64,000 nucleotides of DNA, taken from the NCBI GenBank assembly GCA_964416305.1, contig CAYQDM010000003.1, forward strand, positions 107,955 to 171,954. Reading direction: 5' to 3'. Below, one piece after another: positions 25,498 to 34,330 of the stretch (positions are counted from its first letter, which is position 1; the number at the start of each line of letters is the position of its first letter). Made by a program: the position numbers and the translations under genes. This DNA is from Acidaminobacter sp964416305. GTDB taxonomy: Bacteria; Bacillota; Clostridia; Peptostreptococcales; Acidaminobacteraceae. The notes under the pieces are model-generated. The model was given only the letters and a program-made list of their open reading frames with translations, did not search any database and was not told the DNA's origin.

Positions 25498-25845
25498 ATG
25501 AATCAAAACATACTCAAGTCTCTTGAATTAGAGCAACTTAAGTCTGACGTGACGGAATTCGGAGTCGGTGATACGGTCCGCGTCCACATTAAAGTCGTAG
25601 AAGGTAAGCGCGAGCGTATCCAGATCTTCGAAGGCCTTGTGATGAAATTCCAGAACGGCGGTATCCGCGAAACGTTTACAGTACGTAAACTTTCTTCCGG
25701 TGTTGGCGTTGAAAAGACTTTCCCGCTTCACTCACCTAAGATCGAAAAGATCGAAGTGACCAGAAGAGGTAAAGTTAGAAGAGCCAAGCTGAACTACATC
25801 AGAGACCGCGTTGGTAAAGCAGCGAAGGTCAAAGAAAGAATCTAA
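25498..25845 (+). CDS. rplS: 50S ribosomal protein L19
   Basis: 115 residues with the L19 signature VRVHIKVVEGKRERIQIFEGLV and VEKTFPLHSPKIEKIEV. The ATG at 25498 follows GAAGGGAGGTTAG; an upstream in-frame ATG at 25477 is in the leader and is not used by L19 proteins. Own promoter and terminator, so it can be set apart from trmD. Confidence 0.97.
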   Translation: MNQNILKSLELEQLKSDVTEFGVGDTVRVHIKVVEGKRERIQIFEGLVMKFQNGGIRETFTVRKLSSGVGVEKTFPLHSPKIEKIEVTRRGKVRRAKLNYIRDRVGKAAKVKERI

Positions 25846-25855
25846 GCGAAATTGG

Positions 25856-25886
25856 AGGGACTGGAGAACAGTCCCTTTAATTTTTT
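25856..25886 (+). terminator. Terminator of rplS
   Basis: AGGGACTG (25856-25863), loop GAGAA, CAGTCCCT (25869-25876), then TTAATTTTTT. Confidence 0.9.
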
Positions 25887-25914
25887 ACAAACTCTCTGAA
25901 AGGAGGGATAAAGC

Positions 25915-26799
25915 ATGAGTCAAACAATTAACTGGTATCCGGGACATATGAAGAAGACCAAGGATTTGATCCAAAGTCATCTTAAACTTGTGGACGTCGT
26001 CGTCGAACTGCTTGACGCCCGTATCCCTGAAAGCAGCAGAAATCCGCAAATCGCGGAGCTCACGAAAGGCAAACCCAGAATCGTGTGTATGAATAAATAC
26101 GATCTGGCGGATCCTAAAGTCACCAGTCTGTGGAAACAGCATTTTGAAGGAGAGGGCGCCAGCGTCGAACTCTTGGATGCGGTTCATGGAGACGGCATTG
26201 ACCGTCTGATGAAGCAGATCGTCGAGCGTATGAAGGAAAAAAGGGCGAGATATCTGGAAAAGGGGCGAAATCCCGGTCCGGTACGCGTCATGATAGTTGG
26301 TATACCGAATGTCGGAAAATCAAGTCTGATCAATAAACTCGTGGGAAAGACTGCAGCCAAGACCGGCAACAAGCCCGGTGTTACCAGGGGGAAGCAGTGG
26401 ATTCGCATAAGAGATGATATCGAATTATTTGATACGCCGGGTATTTTGTGGCCAAAGATCGATTCTAAAGAAGTCGGTCTTAACCTCGCAATGACAGGTG
26501 CTATAAAGGATGACATTCTCAATATTGAAGACATGGCCTACGAGCTCCTTCGCCGTCTTGAGATCCACTACCCCGAGGCGCTGACAGCTCGCTATGGTGT
26601 GGAGGTGGACCCAGTGGCACCGACCATTGAACTGATGGACGCCATAGCACTTCGGAGGGGATGCCGGCGTGGCGGCGGCGACATTGACTATGATAAAGTG
26701 TCCCGACTTCTTTTGGACGAGTTTCGAAAAGGTGTTTTGGGCAGATTGTCACTGGAATGGCCGGACGATTTTCTGGGCAGACGGGGTGACCTCACTTGA
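25915..26799 (+). CDS. rbgA: Ribosome biogenesis GTPase RbgA (YlqF)
   Basis: Circularly permuted GTPase needed for late 50S assembly. The G4 motif NKYDLAD (about residue 60) comes before G1 GIPNVGKSSLINKLVG (about residue 125) and G3 DTPGILWP, the hallmark order. INWYPGHMKKTKDLI is the family N-terminus. 294 residues. GAAAGGAGGGATAAAGC precedes the ATG. No lepB signal peptidase gene lies between rplS and rbgA, unlike many Firmicutes. Its stop overlaps the rnhB start. Confidence 0.96.
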   Translation: MSQTINWYPGHMKKTKDLIQSHLKLVDVVVELLDARIPESSRNPQIAELTKGKPRIVCMNKYDLADPKVTSLWKQHFEGEGASVELLDAVHGDGIDRLMKQIVERMKEKRARYLEKGRNPGPVRVMIVGIPNVGKSSLINKLVGKTAAKTGNKPGVTRGKQWIRIRDDIELFDTPGILWPKIDSKEVGLNLAMTGAIKDDILNIEDMAYELLRRLEIHYPEALTARYGVEVDPVAPTIELMDAIALRRGCRRGGGDIDYDKVSRLLLDEFRKGVLGRLSLEWPDDFLGRRGDLT

Positions 26800-27569
26800 A
26801 GGCTGCCGACATAGCAGAAAAATTGAAGACAATTTCGACGCTTGAAGCGCTGGAATCCCTGGAATCAGAACTCGAACCCCAAATTACCAAAAGCATTCGG
26901 CAGAAGATTGCTTCCAAGCGCAAAAAGTTGGAAAAGGTGACTGAGAAATTTAAACAGATGTCCATCTTTGAGGCTCAGTTCGCAAAGGAAGGTTTGCTTT
27001 ATGTTGCAGGGATTGATGAAGCAGGCCGCGGGCCGCTGGCTGGACCGGTTGTCGCAGCTGCAGTCGTGCTCAATCCTGAGGTGCCCATTTATGGTTTGGA
27101 TGATTCAAAAAAATTATCTGAAACTGTCAGAGAAACTTTGTATGCAGAAATAATGGATAAGGCGCTGAGTGTTGGCATAGGCTATGCGACCAGCGTGGAA
27201 ATCGACGAGATCAATATTCTTCAGGCCACCAAACTGGCCTCAAAACGTGCGCTGGAGACTATGGAAATCGATCCTCAGGCGTTGCTGCTGGATGCACTCG
27301 AACTTGACAACTGCGCGGTCAGTCAGTTGTCGCTTGTAAAAGGGGATCAGCGCAGTGTTTCTATTGCAGCGGCATCCATCATAGCAAAAGTGACGCGGGA
27401 TCATTACATGAAGAGACTAGCGCTGCAGTACCCGGATTATGGCTTTGACACCCACAAGGGCTACGGGACTGAACGCCATTATGAAGCACTCCGTCGATAT
27501 GGCAGAATTTCGGAGCATCGTGCCTCCTTCTTAAAATCCTTCAAAGGCGGACCGGAGAGCAGTCAATGA
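26796..27569 (+). CDS. rnhB: Ribonuclease HII
   Basis: Removes ribonucleotides and RNA primers from DNA. The catalytic motif GIDEAGRGPLAGPVVAAAV (first D and E of the DEDD set) starts near residue 70, with DSKKLSE and later D residues in LLLDAL and KVTRDHYMK. An N-terminal extension of about 65 residues of charged helix is typical of Firmicutes RNase HII. 257 residues. TTG start overlapping the rbgA stop (TTGA), with GGGGTGACC upstream; stop overlaps yraN. Confidence 0.95.
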   Translation: MKAADIAEKLKTISTLEALESLESELEPQITKSIRQKIASKRKKLEKVTEKFKQMSIFEAQFAKEGLLYVAGIDEAGRGPLAGPVVAAAVVLNPEVPIYGLDDSKKLSETVRETLYAEIMDKALSVGIGYATSVEIDEINILQATKLASKRALETMEIDPQALLLDALELDNCAVSQLSLVKGDQRSVSIAAASIIAKVTRDHYMKRLALQYPDYGFDTHKGYGTERHYEALRRYGRISEHRASFLKSFKGGPESSQ

Positions 27570-27928
27570 GAGAGTCAAACGCCATTGGGAGATTGGGTGA
27601 AAATGAGGCTGCAGCCTATCTTCAGGCTGCTGGTCATAAAATCCTGTGTCGCAATTACAGGATCCCCGGCGCTGAGATTGATATCTTATCCGTGAAGGAT
27701 CATCTGCTTTATATTATTGAAGTCAAAGCATCGAAGGGTATGGACGGCGAGTTTGATCCGCTGGAACGCGTGGATGGCCGCAAGATCATGCGGATGAAAA
27801 AAGCCGCGGGGCGTTACTTGTCTGAGAATCCTGCTCTATATTATTCCGAGATGAGGTTGGCCTTCATAACAGTTGAGGGCTTGGGGCGCAAAGCTCCAAG
27901 AATCGAATTCATTGATGGTTCCGATTAG
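27566..27928 (+). CDS. YraN family (UPF0102) endonuclease-like protein
   Basis: 120 residues with the restriction endonuclease-like motif GAEIDILSVKDHLLYIIEVKAS (a split D...E-x-K site; shown in two parts GAEIDIL and IIEVKAS) and the GRLGENEAAAYL N-terminus. Members are found beside rnhB throughout bacteria. Function unproven; a role in DNA repair or recombination has been suggested. ATGA overlap with rnhB. Confidence 0.9.
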   Translation: MRESNAIGRLGENEAAAYLQAAGHKILCRNYRIPGAEIDILSVKDHLLYIIEVKASKGMDGEFDPLERVDGRKIMRMKKAAGRYLSENPALYYSEMRLAFITVEGLGRKAPRIEFIDGSD

Positions 27929-27940
27929 GGGGCGTGAAGT

Positions 27941-28354
27941 TTGTATCAGTACAGAAAACGCGATATTTATTTGCAGGCAATAGTCGGCATCATGTTCATT
28001 TTTTTTGGCGGATTGCTTGGCAACTGGGTCTATTTGTCGATTCTGGGCTTTATAGCAATCCTGCTCTTCAAAGACTGCCTCAAACAATTGAAGACAGTCA
28101 TTGAAGTCAAGGGTGACAGAATTGAATTGCGAACCGGTGATAAAGTCACTCAAGTCGTCTATTTCAAAGACCTCCAATTTATCACACGTACTAAAAAGCA
28201 CAAAAAATGGATCGTGGTCGGACATGATCAAAACTTGCTTTATATACGGCCGTCCATAGTCAATTGGGAACAATTGCTCAAAGAAGTTCTCAAATATAAT
28301 AAGTCAAACAAGAAAGTATTTATACATGAGACCATTGAAAGTATGAAATTTTAA
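27941..28354 (+). CDS. Small membrane protein of unknown function
   Basis: 137 residues, no family recognised. Two hydrophobic segments lie close together near residues 10-28 and 30-45 (AIVGIMFIFFGGLLGNW and LSILGFIAILLF), likely a membrane hairpin, followed by a soluble basic part of beta-type sequence (VIEVKGDRIELRTGDKVTQV) that looks like a small PH-like or bPH domain. TTG start with GGGGGCGTG upstream, 12 nt after yraN, so probably the last gene of rbgA-rnhB-yraN. A terminator follows. Confidence 0.7.
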   Translation: MYQYRKRDIYLQAIVGIMFIFFGGLLGNWVYLSILGFIAILLFKDCLKQLKTVIEVKGDRIELRTGDKVTQVVYFKDLQFITRTKKHKKWIVVGHDQNLLYIRPSIVNWEQLLKEVLKYNKSNKKVFIHETIESMKF

Positions 28355-28403
28355 CTTTCTTGGATGCTGTGAGCGGATTGCAATATTTGGATCAGATCGG
28401 TAT

Positions 28404-28454
28404 AGCGGGCGTTTTGGAAGGCGTAGAAACAGCTTCCACTATGCCTGCTTTTTT
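28404..28454 (+). terminator. Terminator of the rbgA-rnhB-yraN unit
   Basis: AGCGGGC (28404-28410) with GCCTGCT (28443-28449), inner GGAAG/CTTCC, followed by six Ts. Confidence 0.85.
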
Positions 28455-28487
28455 AACATCCCATTGAATACCTCCGCTAAATAAAAG

Positions 28488-28545
28488 ATGACAAATATTA
28501 ACATATGGTATATTATGGAATTGTTATTACATCTATTACCATATG
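28488..28545 (+). promoter_or_regulatory. Promoter of the comM-like gene flanked by a 9-bp inverted repeat
   Basis: ATGACA (28488-28493), 17-nt spacer, TATTAT (28511-28516). The exact inverted repeat CATATGGTA (28502-28510) and TACCATATG (28537-28545) places one arm in the spacer and the other just before the ribosome site. Since the left arm is upstream of the likely start point (about 28523), this is more likely a DNA operator than an RNA hairpin. Confidence 0.55.
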
Positions 28546-28554
28546 GAGGTTGTC

Positions 28555-30033
28555 ATGTACATTCAAGTTTGGTCAGCTTCACCCCAGGGCATTCATGCAC
28601 ATCCTATTGGTGTGCAAGTCAGTCTGAGCAAAGGCGTGCCGGTTTTCAACATCATAGGCCGTCCGGATCATGTGGTCAGAGAATCGCGAATGCGGATTAC
28701 CTCCGCTCTAAAATCTGTAAACCTTCGCGTCAATAATAAAAAAGTCATTGTCAGCTTAACGCCGTCGGACATGTCAAAAAAGGGCGCGCAATTTGATCTG
28801 GCAATCGCGGCTGCCATTATGTTTCTTTCGGAAGGAAAACGGTCGATCGGCAGTGAGGAGGCTTATATTGGGGAGCTTTCGCTGGATGGCACCGTCTGCA
28901 GTGTCCAGGGGATATATAATATGATTGAAGGCTTGATCGCCATTGGTGTCAAAAAATTCTACATCCCAATAGATCAAATTTCTGTGGCTAATTATTTTCC
29001 AGGCGTTGAGATCTGCGGTGTCGGCCAGCTCAGCGATCTGCAGCGTGAGATCAGGCCGGCATCACCTCTGGGCATGACGAGCAACAGTGCTTTGCCGATG
29101 GTTTTTGACACTGACTATGGCGACATTTCTGGGCACAGACTGCACAAGCGCGCCATGATGGCCGCCGCTGCGGCACAGCATCACGTTCTGTTGATTGGAC
29201 CACCAGGAACTGGGAAAAGCTTATTGGCCAGAAGACTCTTGACCATCCTTCCGACACTGGATGAAACCGCTATGCGGGAAGTCATAAAAATCCACGGTCA
29301 GGTTTGTACGGATCTCGATACCATACAGGTTTCTGCGCCCTTCAGAACGCCTCAAACCTCACTGAGCAGAAACGGATTGACTGGAACTGCAGCCGGAAAG
29401 CTTGGAGAAGTGACTTTGGCCAATCATGGCGTACTTTATCTGGAGGAACTGACAGAATTCTCGAAGGCTGTCATAGAAGACCTGAAAAGGCCTCTGGATG
29501 AAGGTGTGGTCGTGGTTGGCGGTCCTCTTCAGACTTTGAGTCTGCCTGCCAGATTTACGTTACTGGCAACAGCCAATCCTTGCCCCTGTGGTTATTTTGG
29601 CACAGATCAACCCTGTACTTGCCAGATCCAAAACATCCAGCGACATCAGCTGAAATTTAAAGGCCCGCTTGGAGACCGCTTTGATATTCGGCTGATGACC
29701 AGCGTTTATATGGAAGAAGATCTGAGGAGTCGAGATCCGCTCAATTCATCGATTATGCGATCTATGGTGGAATATGCGACAGTGCGGCAGCGGCAGCGTT
29801 ATGGCAGCGCAGCGCTGAAAAATTCATCAGTTCCAATTGATCTGATTTTTGAAACCTTCGAATCTGAATCCCTCAGGACACAATTTCAGGCCAGGTTTAA
29901 GGATCGTGGATACAGTTACCGAGATTCGACACAGGTCATTCGCCTGGCTCGAACTTTGGCGGATTTGGACGACGATACTGTCATAAGTGACAAGCATCTC
30001 TCAGAGGGGATGGTGCTCCATGGCGAAATTTAA
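28555..30033 (+). CDS. comM: ComM/YifB family Mg chelatase-like AAA ATPase
   Basis: Relative of the ComM helicase that extends recombination during transformation. It has the YifB N-terminal domain (residues 1-165), Walker A GPPGTGKSLLARRLL near residue 215, Walker B GVLYLEELTEFS (Glu for the usual Asp), sensor ATANPCPCGYFG with the downstream CTCQ, and the C-terminal Mg_chelatase_C part (DRGYSYRDSTQVIRLARTLADL). Start ATG 28555 after GGAGGTTGTC; ATG 28543 would be too close to the ribosome site. 492 residues. It overlaps dprA by 14 nt, which supports a role in DNA uptake or recombination. The N-terminal domain is more diverged than usual. Confidence 0.88.
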   Translation: MYIQVWSASPQGIHAHPIGVQVSLSKGVPVFNIIGRPDHVVRESRMRITSALKSVNLRVNNKKVIVSLTPSDMSKKGAQFDLAIAAAIMFLSEGKRSIGSEEAYIGELSLDGTVCSVQGIYNMIEGLIAIGVKKFYIPIDQISVANYFPGVEICGVGQLSDLQREIRPASPLGMTSNSALPMVFDTDYGDISGHRLHKRAMMAAAAAQHHVLLIGPPGTGKSLLARRLLTILPTLDETAMREVIKIHGQVCTDLDTIQVSAPFRTPQTSLSRNGLTGTAAGKLGEVTLANHGVLYLEELTEFSKAVIEDLKRPLDEGVVVVGGPLQTLSLPARFTLLATANPCPCGYFGTDQPCTCQIQNIQRHQLKFKGPLGDRFDIRLMTSVYMEEDLRSRDPLNSSIMRSMVEYATVRQRQRYGSAALKNSSVPIDLIFETFESESLRTQFQARFKDRGYSYRDSTQVIRLARTLADLDDDTVISDKHLSEGMVLHGEI

Positions 30034-31099
30034 TGCCTATGCAGCCTGCGCCCTTTGGTTTGAGGACGCCAAGGGCATCAACCGTGCACAAGCCAGAAAC
30101 TTGCTCGAAGGATGTGACGACCTTGAGGCGATCTTTATGGACGGACCAGAGCGTATCTCCATTGCCACGCCTGACCAGAGGCTGGCGCTTCAAAGAGCCT
30201 ATAAACCGGATGACATTATTCAGCGCTTAGTTCAAATAGATAAAAGCGCAGTAAAAATGATAATCCCGGCAGACCCGCTGTTTCCGGTCAGACTGAACGA
30301 ACTCGAGGATCCGCCCCTGATGCTTTATGCAAGAGGAAATCTTGAGCTCTTGAATCATCCGAGGCCACTTGCTGTAGTGGGTACAAGACATCCGACGCAA
30401 TATGGGATGAAGGTGACAAAAATGCTTACACAGGCTGCTGTGGAGCATAGCGCTCTTATTGTCAGCGGTCTTGCGGTCGGCGTTGACGCTTTGGCGCACG
30501 AGACTGCCCTGGATCAGGAGGGCGCCACACTTGCCGTCCTGGGGTGTGGTCTGGATGTCAATTATCCCAGTGCCAACGCAGGTCTCAGAAAAAGAATTCT
30601 CTCCTCGGCTGAGGGACTGCTCCTCAGTGAAAAGCCACCCGGCACACCGGCGTATCCCGCTTTTTTTCCGGATCGAAATCGCTTGATCAGCGGTCTCAGC
30701 GCAGGCATTGTCGTCGTGGAAGCTGTTATCAAGAGCGGAACAATGTCGACTGCACTCCATGGCATTCAGCAGGGCCGTGAGGTCTTTGCGGTTCCGGGGA
30801 ACATTGACGCGCCTCAGAGTGCAGGAACAAATTATTTAATTCAAAATATGGCTCAAATATTGACGACTCCGGATGATTTGTTCGTACGTCTCAATTGGAG
30901 GCTGCCAAAGAGAAAAAGGCCTCAGCTGTCTGCGGATGCCGGCCAGCTTCTCTCTCTTGTCGAACGCTATGGCGATATGACCATTGATGATTTTGTCGAT
31001 GCTACGGGATGGCCGGCAGGCAAATGTTACGAATTTTTAAGTGAGCTTGAAATAAAGAGATTGATTCGCTGTTGGTTTGGAAGGTATAATCTAAACTGA
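30020..31099 (+). CDS. dprA: DNA-processing protein DprA
   Basis: Loads RecA onto incoming single-stranded DNA during natural transformation. The Rossmann core is complete: LAVVGTRHPTQYG, IVSGLAVGVDALAHE, TLAVLGCGLDVNYPS, FPDRNRLISGLSAG and EVFAVPGNIDAPQSAGTNYLI. A C-terminal winged-helix (DMTIDDFVDATGWPAGKCYEFLSELEI; read in part) is present. 359 residues from ATG 30020 with GAGGGGATGG upstream. dprA is kept in many Firmicutes, so competence cannot be inferred from it alone. Confidence 0.94.
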   Translation: MAKFNAYAACALWFEDAKGINRAQARNLLEGCDDLEAIFMDGPERISIATPDQRLALQRAYKPDDIIQRLVQIDKSAVKMIIPADPLFPVRLNELEDPPLMLYARGNLELLNHPRPLAVVGTRHPTQYGMKVTKMLTQAAVEHSALIVSGLAVGVDALAHETALDQEGATLAVLGCGLDVNYPSANAGLRKRILSSAEGLLLSEKPPGTPAYPAFFPDRNRLISGLSAGIVVVEAVIKSGTMSTALHGIQQGREVFAVPGNIDAPQSAGTNYLIQNMAQILTTPDDLFVRLNWRLPKRKRPQLSADAGQLLSLVERYGDMTIDDFVDATGWPAGKCYEFLSELEIKRLIRCWFGRYNLN

Positions 31100-31119
31100 T
31101 GTCTTTGCAGATGTTTGTT

Positions 31120-31172
31120 CAGACGCCGGATCCGTGGGCTTTAGACATGGATCCGGCGTCTGGATTTTGTTT
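31120..31172 (+). terminator. Terminator of comM-dprA
   Basis: 14-bp perfect stem (CAGACGCCGGATCC, 31120-31133, with 31149-31162), 15-nt loop, then GATTTTGTTT. Confidence 0.88.
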
Positions 31173-31298
31173 GGATTTCAGGATTTTTGATGTGAATCAG
31201 CGCTCAAATAAACGACGGCTGAAAGGTCAACATGGAAGAAAGTGTTGACAAATCGATCCGCATCATATAAAAATTAATATGGTGATTTTTTGACAAGA

Positions 31299-31327
31299 TT
31301 GAATCTTTCGAATTTTTTGAATATAAT
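31299..31327 (+). promoter_or_regulatory. Promoter of topA
   Basis: TTGAAT (31299-31304), 17-nt spacer, perfect TATAAT (31322-31327), only 21 nt before the start codon. A second candidate lies upstream (TTGACA 31245-31250 with TATAAA 31266-31271, short 15-nt spacer). Confidence 0.8.
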
Positions 31328-31347
31328 GGTTACATTGGAGGTATTTC

Positions 31348-33417
31348 ATGGCTAAGCATCTGATTATTGTCGAATCTCCGGCAAAAGCAAAGACCATAGA
31401 GAAGTTTTTAGGAAAGAATTATCAGGTACTTGCTTCCGTGGGACATGTCAGAGACCTGCCCAAAAGCAAAATTGGCGTCAATGTAGAAAAGGATTTTGAA
31501 CCGGAATACATTAACATTCGGGGAAAAGGGGACGTTATCAAGATCCTGAGAAGCGCCGCAAAAAAAGCAGACCGCGTCTTTCTGGCAACTGACCCGGATC
31601 GCGAAGGTGAAGCGATTGCCTGGCATCTGGGAACTATTCTTAATCTCCCTCAGGAGGAGCCTTGCAGAATAGAATTTCACGAAATTACAAAGGAAGCCGT
31701 TAAAGAAGCCATCCATCATCCGCGCCGGATCGACCTGAATCTGGTGGATGCCCAGCAGGCAAGACGGGTTCTGGATCGGTTGGTAGGGTACAAGATCAGC
31801 CCGTTGTTATGGCGTAAGGTGAGGAAAGGTCTCAGTGCCGGACGGGTACAGTCTGTGGCTACAAAATTGATCTGTGACCGGGAGAGTGAGATCAGCGCCT
31901 TTATCAAGGAAGAATATTGGTCTATTGGTATGGATCTCAGACACGTACCTTCAGATTTGCCTTTTGAAGCGGAGCTGTCACAGTTTAAAGGCAAAAAAAT
32001 TGAGATTGCAAACGAAGAAACTGCACTTGAGATGAAACGGTACCTGGAGACCGTGGACCCGGTAATTGCAGAGGTTCAAAACAAGGTAAAATCCAGAGCC
32101 CCGCAGCCGCCATTTACGACCAGCAGCCTTCAGCAAGATGCTGCAAATCGCCTGGGCTTTTCAGCGAGCAAAACCATGATGGTGGCGCAGCAGCTGTATG
32201 AGGGTATTGCGGTTAAGGGACAGGGGACTATCGGCCTTATCACTTACATGAGGACGGATTCGACCAGAATTTCTGAAGAGGCGAAGCGTCATCTTTCCGA
32301 ATTTATTGACAGGGAATACGGTGAAGTTTATCAAAATAAAAAAGCCCGCGCTGAAAAGAAATCCAAATCGGCGCAGGATGCCCACGAAGCCGTGCGTCCT
32401 ACCTACGTCCATTTAACACCCGAAGAACTAGAAGTGTCTCTGACTAAAGACCAGCAAAAACTTTACACTTTAATTTGGCAGAGATTTGTCGCCTCCGGCA
32501 TGTCAGACGCGACTTTTGATGCCAAGAATGTCTCCGTAGTCGCAGGTGAAGCGCTGCTCAAAGCTAATGGGCTGCTTCTCAAGTTTGATGGCTTCCTTAA
32601 AGTCTACGAGTTTTCCAGTTTTAAAGAGAACCGCCTGCCGGACATTCAAGCAGGGGATCCCGTCCAGCGACTCCACGTCAAACCGGAGCAGCATTTTACA
32701 CAGCCACCGGCAAGATACACGGAAGCGACTTTGGTCAAAGAAATGGAAGAGAAAGGCATTGGTCGTCCGTCGACTTATGCGCCGACCATTGCGACCATCA
32801 TCAGCAGAGGTTATGTGGAGCGTGAAAAAAAATCTTTAAAACCTACTGAACTGGGGTATATCATCAACGACATTATGGCAGGATACTTTGAAGACATTGT
32901 CAATGTTGATTTTACCGCCGGCATGGAAAACAAGCTGGATGAGGTTGAAGCCGGCAACATGGAATGGCACAGCATTCTCAGAGAATTTTATGGTCCTTTC
33001 AGTGAAACCCTCGCAAAAGCAGATGAGCGGCTTGAAAAGCTCGATTTGACTGAAAAGACTGACTTGCTCTGTGAGAAGTGCGGCCATCCACTCAACATTA
33101 AGCATGGTAGATTTGGTAAATTCTATGCATGCTCAAATTATCCGGAGTGCGACTATACCAAGGCAATTCTCAATGAGATCGGTATAGACTGCCCGGTGTG
33201 CAAAGAGGGTAAAGTGGTCGAGCGCAAGACTAAAAAGCTGAAGACTTTTTATGGCTGCAGCCGTTTTCCGGAATGTCGATTCGTCTCCTGGAACCGGCCT
33301 GTTGGACGTCCGTGCCCGGTTTGTGGTGAGGCTCTCGTCGAAAAAATCACCAAAAAGAACAAGACTATCCTATGCTCCAGTACCAGCTGCAATTATAAAG
33401 AAGTCTCATCGCATTAA
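31348..33417 (+). CDS. topA: DNA topoisomerase I
   Basis: Relaxes negative supercoils. TOPRIM domain at the N-terminus (LIIVESPAKAKTIEKFLG, then FLATDPDREGEAIAWHL). The nucleophilic tyrosine is in GLITYMRTDSTRIS near residue 302. The C-terminus carries three four-cysteine zinc ribbons (LCEKCGHPL...CSNYPEC, CPVCKEG...CSRFPEC, CPVCGE...CSSTSC). 689 residues is normal. TTGGAGGTATTTC precedes the ATG. codY follows 23 nt later. Confidence 0.97.
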   Translation: MAKHLIIVESPAKAKTIEKFLGKNYQVLASVGHVRDLPKSKIGVNVEKDFEPEYINIRGKGDVIKILRSAAKKADRVFLATDPDREGEAIAWHLGTILNLPQEEPCRIEFHEITKEAVKEAIHHPRRIDLNLVDAQQARRVLDRLVGYKISPLLWRKVRKGLSAGRVQSVATKLICDRESEISAFIKEEYWSIGMDLRHVPSDLPFEAELSQFKGKKIEIANEETALEMKRYLETVDPVIAEVQNKVKSRAPQPPFTTSSLQQDAANRLGFSASKTMMVAQQLYEGIAVKGQGTIGLITYMRTDSTRISEEAKRHLSEFIDREYGEVYQNKKARAEKKSKSAQDAHEAVRPTYVHLTPEELEVSLTKDQQKLYTLIWQRFVASGMSDATFDAKNVSVVAGEALLKANGLLLKFDGFLKVYEFSSFKENRLPDIQAGDPVQRLHVKPEQHFTQPPARYTEATLVKEMEEKGIGRPSTYAPTIATIISRGYVEREKKSLKPTELGYIINDIMAGYFEDIVNVDFTAGMENKLDEVEAGNMEWHSILREFYGPFSETLAKADERLEKLDLTEKTDLLCEKCGHPLNIKHGRFGKFYACSNYPECDYTKAILNEIGIDCPVCKEGKVVERKTKKLKTFYGCSRFPECRFVSWNRPVGRPCPVCGEALVEKITKKNKTILCSSTSCNYKEVSSH

Positions 33418-33440
33418 ATAAAACTTAGGGAGGTTATCAG

Positions 33441-34220
33441 GTGAGCATGAAACTACTAGAAAAAGCAAGAAGACTTAACAAAATTCTTCAGCAATCCGGC
33501 AATGCGCCCGTTTCTTTTCCAGATATCAGCATGATGCTCAAGGAAGTACTTGACGCCAATGTTTACATCATCAGCAAGCGCGGTAAGGTCTTGGGGTATG
33601 GCTTGGTTATTGCTGAAGACAGCCCGCTCATTTTTGAGAAGGGTACAAATGTACAAATGTTTCCTGAAGAAATCAATGATGAATTGCTCAAGACTGATCA
33701 AACTATGTTCAACATCCCGCAAGATGTTGTCATGAAAATTTTTAAAGGTGATATCAGCAGTTATTCCAAGTTCATTACCATTGTGCCTATTATAGGGAAT
33801 GGTCTCAGATTGGGAACACTTGTCATTGCCAGAAGAGACAACACTTATTCCGAAGAGGATATTGTGTTGGCTGAGTATGCGTCAACGGTTGTCGGCATGG
33901 AAATCATCCGAGCCAAGACGGAAGAGTATGAAGAGGAAGCCAGAAAGAAAGCCGTGGTTCAGATGGCAATTGGGACGCTTTCCTATTCTGAACTTGAAGC
34001 CATAGAGCACATCTTCAATGAGCTGGATGGCGAGGAAGGTCTTCTCGTGGCCAGCAAAATAGCAGATCGCGTTGGAATTACGCGCTCCGTGATCGTCAAC
34101 GCCCTCAGGAAGTTCGAGAGTGCCGGTGTTATTGAATCCCGCAGTCTTGGCATGAAGGGTACTTATATTCGCATAATGAATGATAAACTAATGCCGGAGC
34201 TCAAGCGTCTTAAAAAATAA
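33441..34220 (+). CDS. codY: GTP-sensing global regulator CodY
   Basis: Represses nutrient-stress genes when GTP and branched-chain amino acids are plentiful. N-terminal GAF domain (KARRLNKILQQSGNAPVSFPDI to about residue 155) and C-terminal winged helix-turn-helix (ASKIADRVGITRSVIVNALRK) with the near-invariant tail ESAGVIESRSLGMKGTYI. 259 residues. GTG 33441 has GGGAGG at 7-nt spacing; ATG 33447 is the alternative. It follows topA directly, whereas Bacillus has trmFO, xerC(codV) and hslVU between them. Confidence 0.95.
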   Translation: MSMKLLEKARRLNKILQQSGNAPVSFPDISMMLKEVLDANVYIISKRGKVLGYGLVIAEDSPLIFEKGTNVQMFPEEINDELLKTDQTMFNIPQDVVMKIFKGDISSYSKFITIVPIIGNGLRLGTLVIARRDNTYSEEDIVLAEYASTVVGMEIIRAKTEEYEEEARKKAVVQMAIGTLSYSELEAIEHIFNELDGEEGLLVASKIADRVGITRSVIVNALRKFESAGVIESRSLGMKGTYIRIMNDKLMPELKRLKK

Positions 34221-34254
34221 GTTCTGCCGGTAATGCTAAAACAAATAAACTTTG

Positions 34255-34295
34255 GCGCGACGGATCCTGAGATTATCTCTTGAACGTCGCGCTTG
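34255..34295 (+). terminator. Hairpin after codY overlapping the rpsB promoter
   Basis: GCGCGACG (34255-34262) with CGTCGCGC (34285-34292), 22-nt loop, only TT-G-T after it. May end topA-codY transcripts but the U-tract is poor. Confidence 0.45.
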
Positions 34296-34308
34296 TCTGT
34301 GTTATACT
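34280..34308 (+). promoter_or_regulatory. Promoter of rpsB
   Basis: TTGAAC (34280-34285), 17-nt spacer, TATACT (34303-34308), with the extended element TGT just before the -10. Confidence 0.82.
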
Positions 34309-34330
34309 AACTAAGGTCCAAAACCACACT

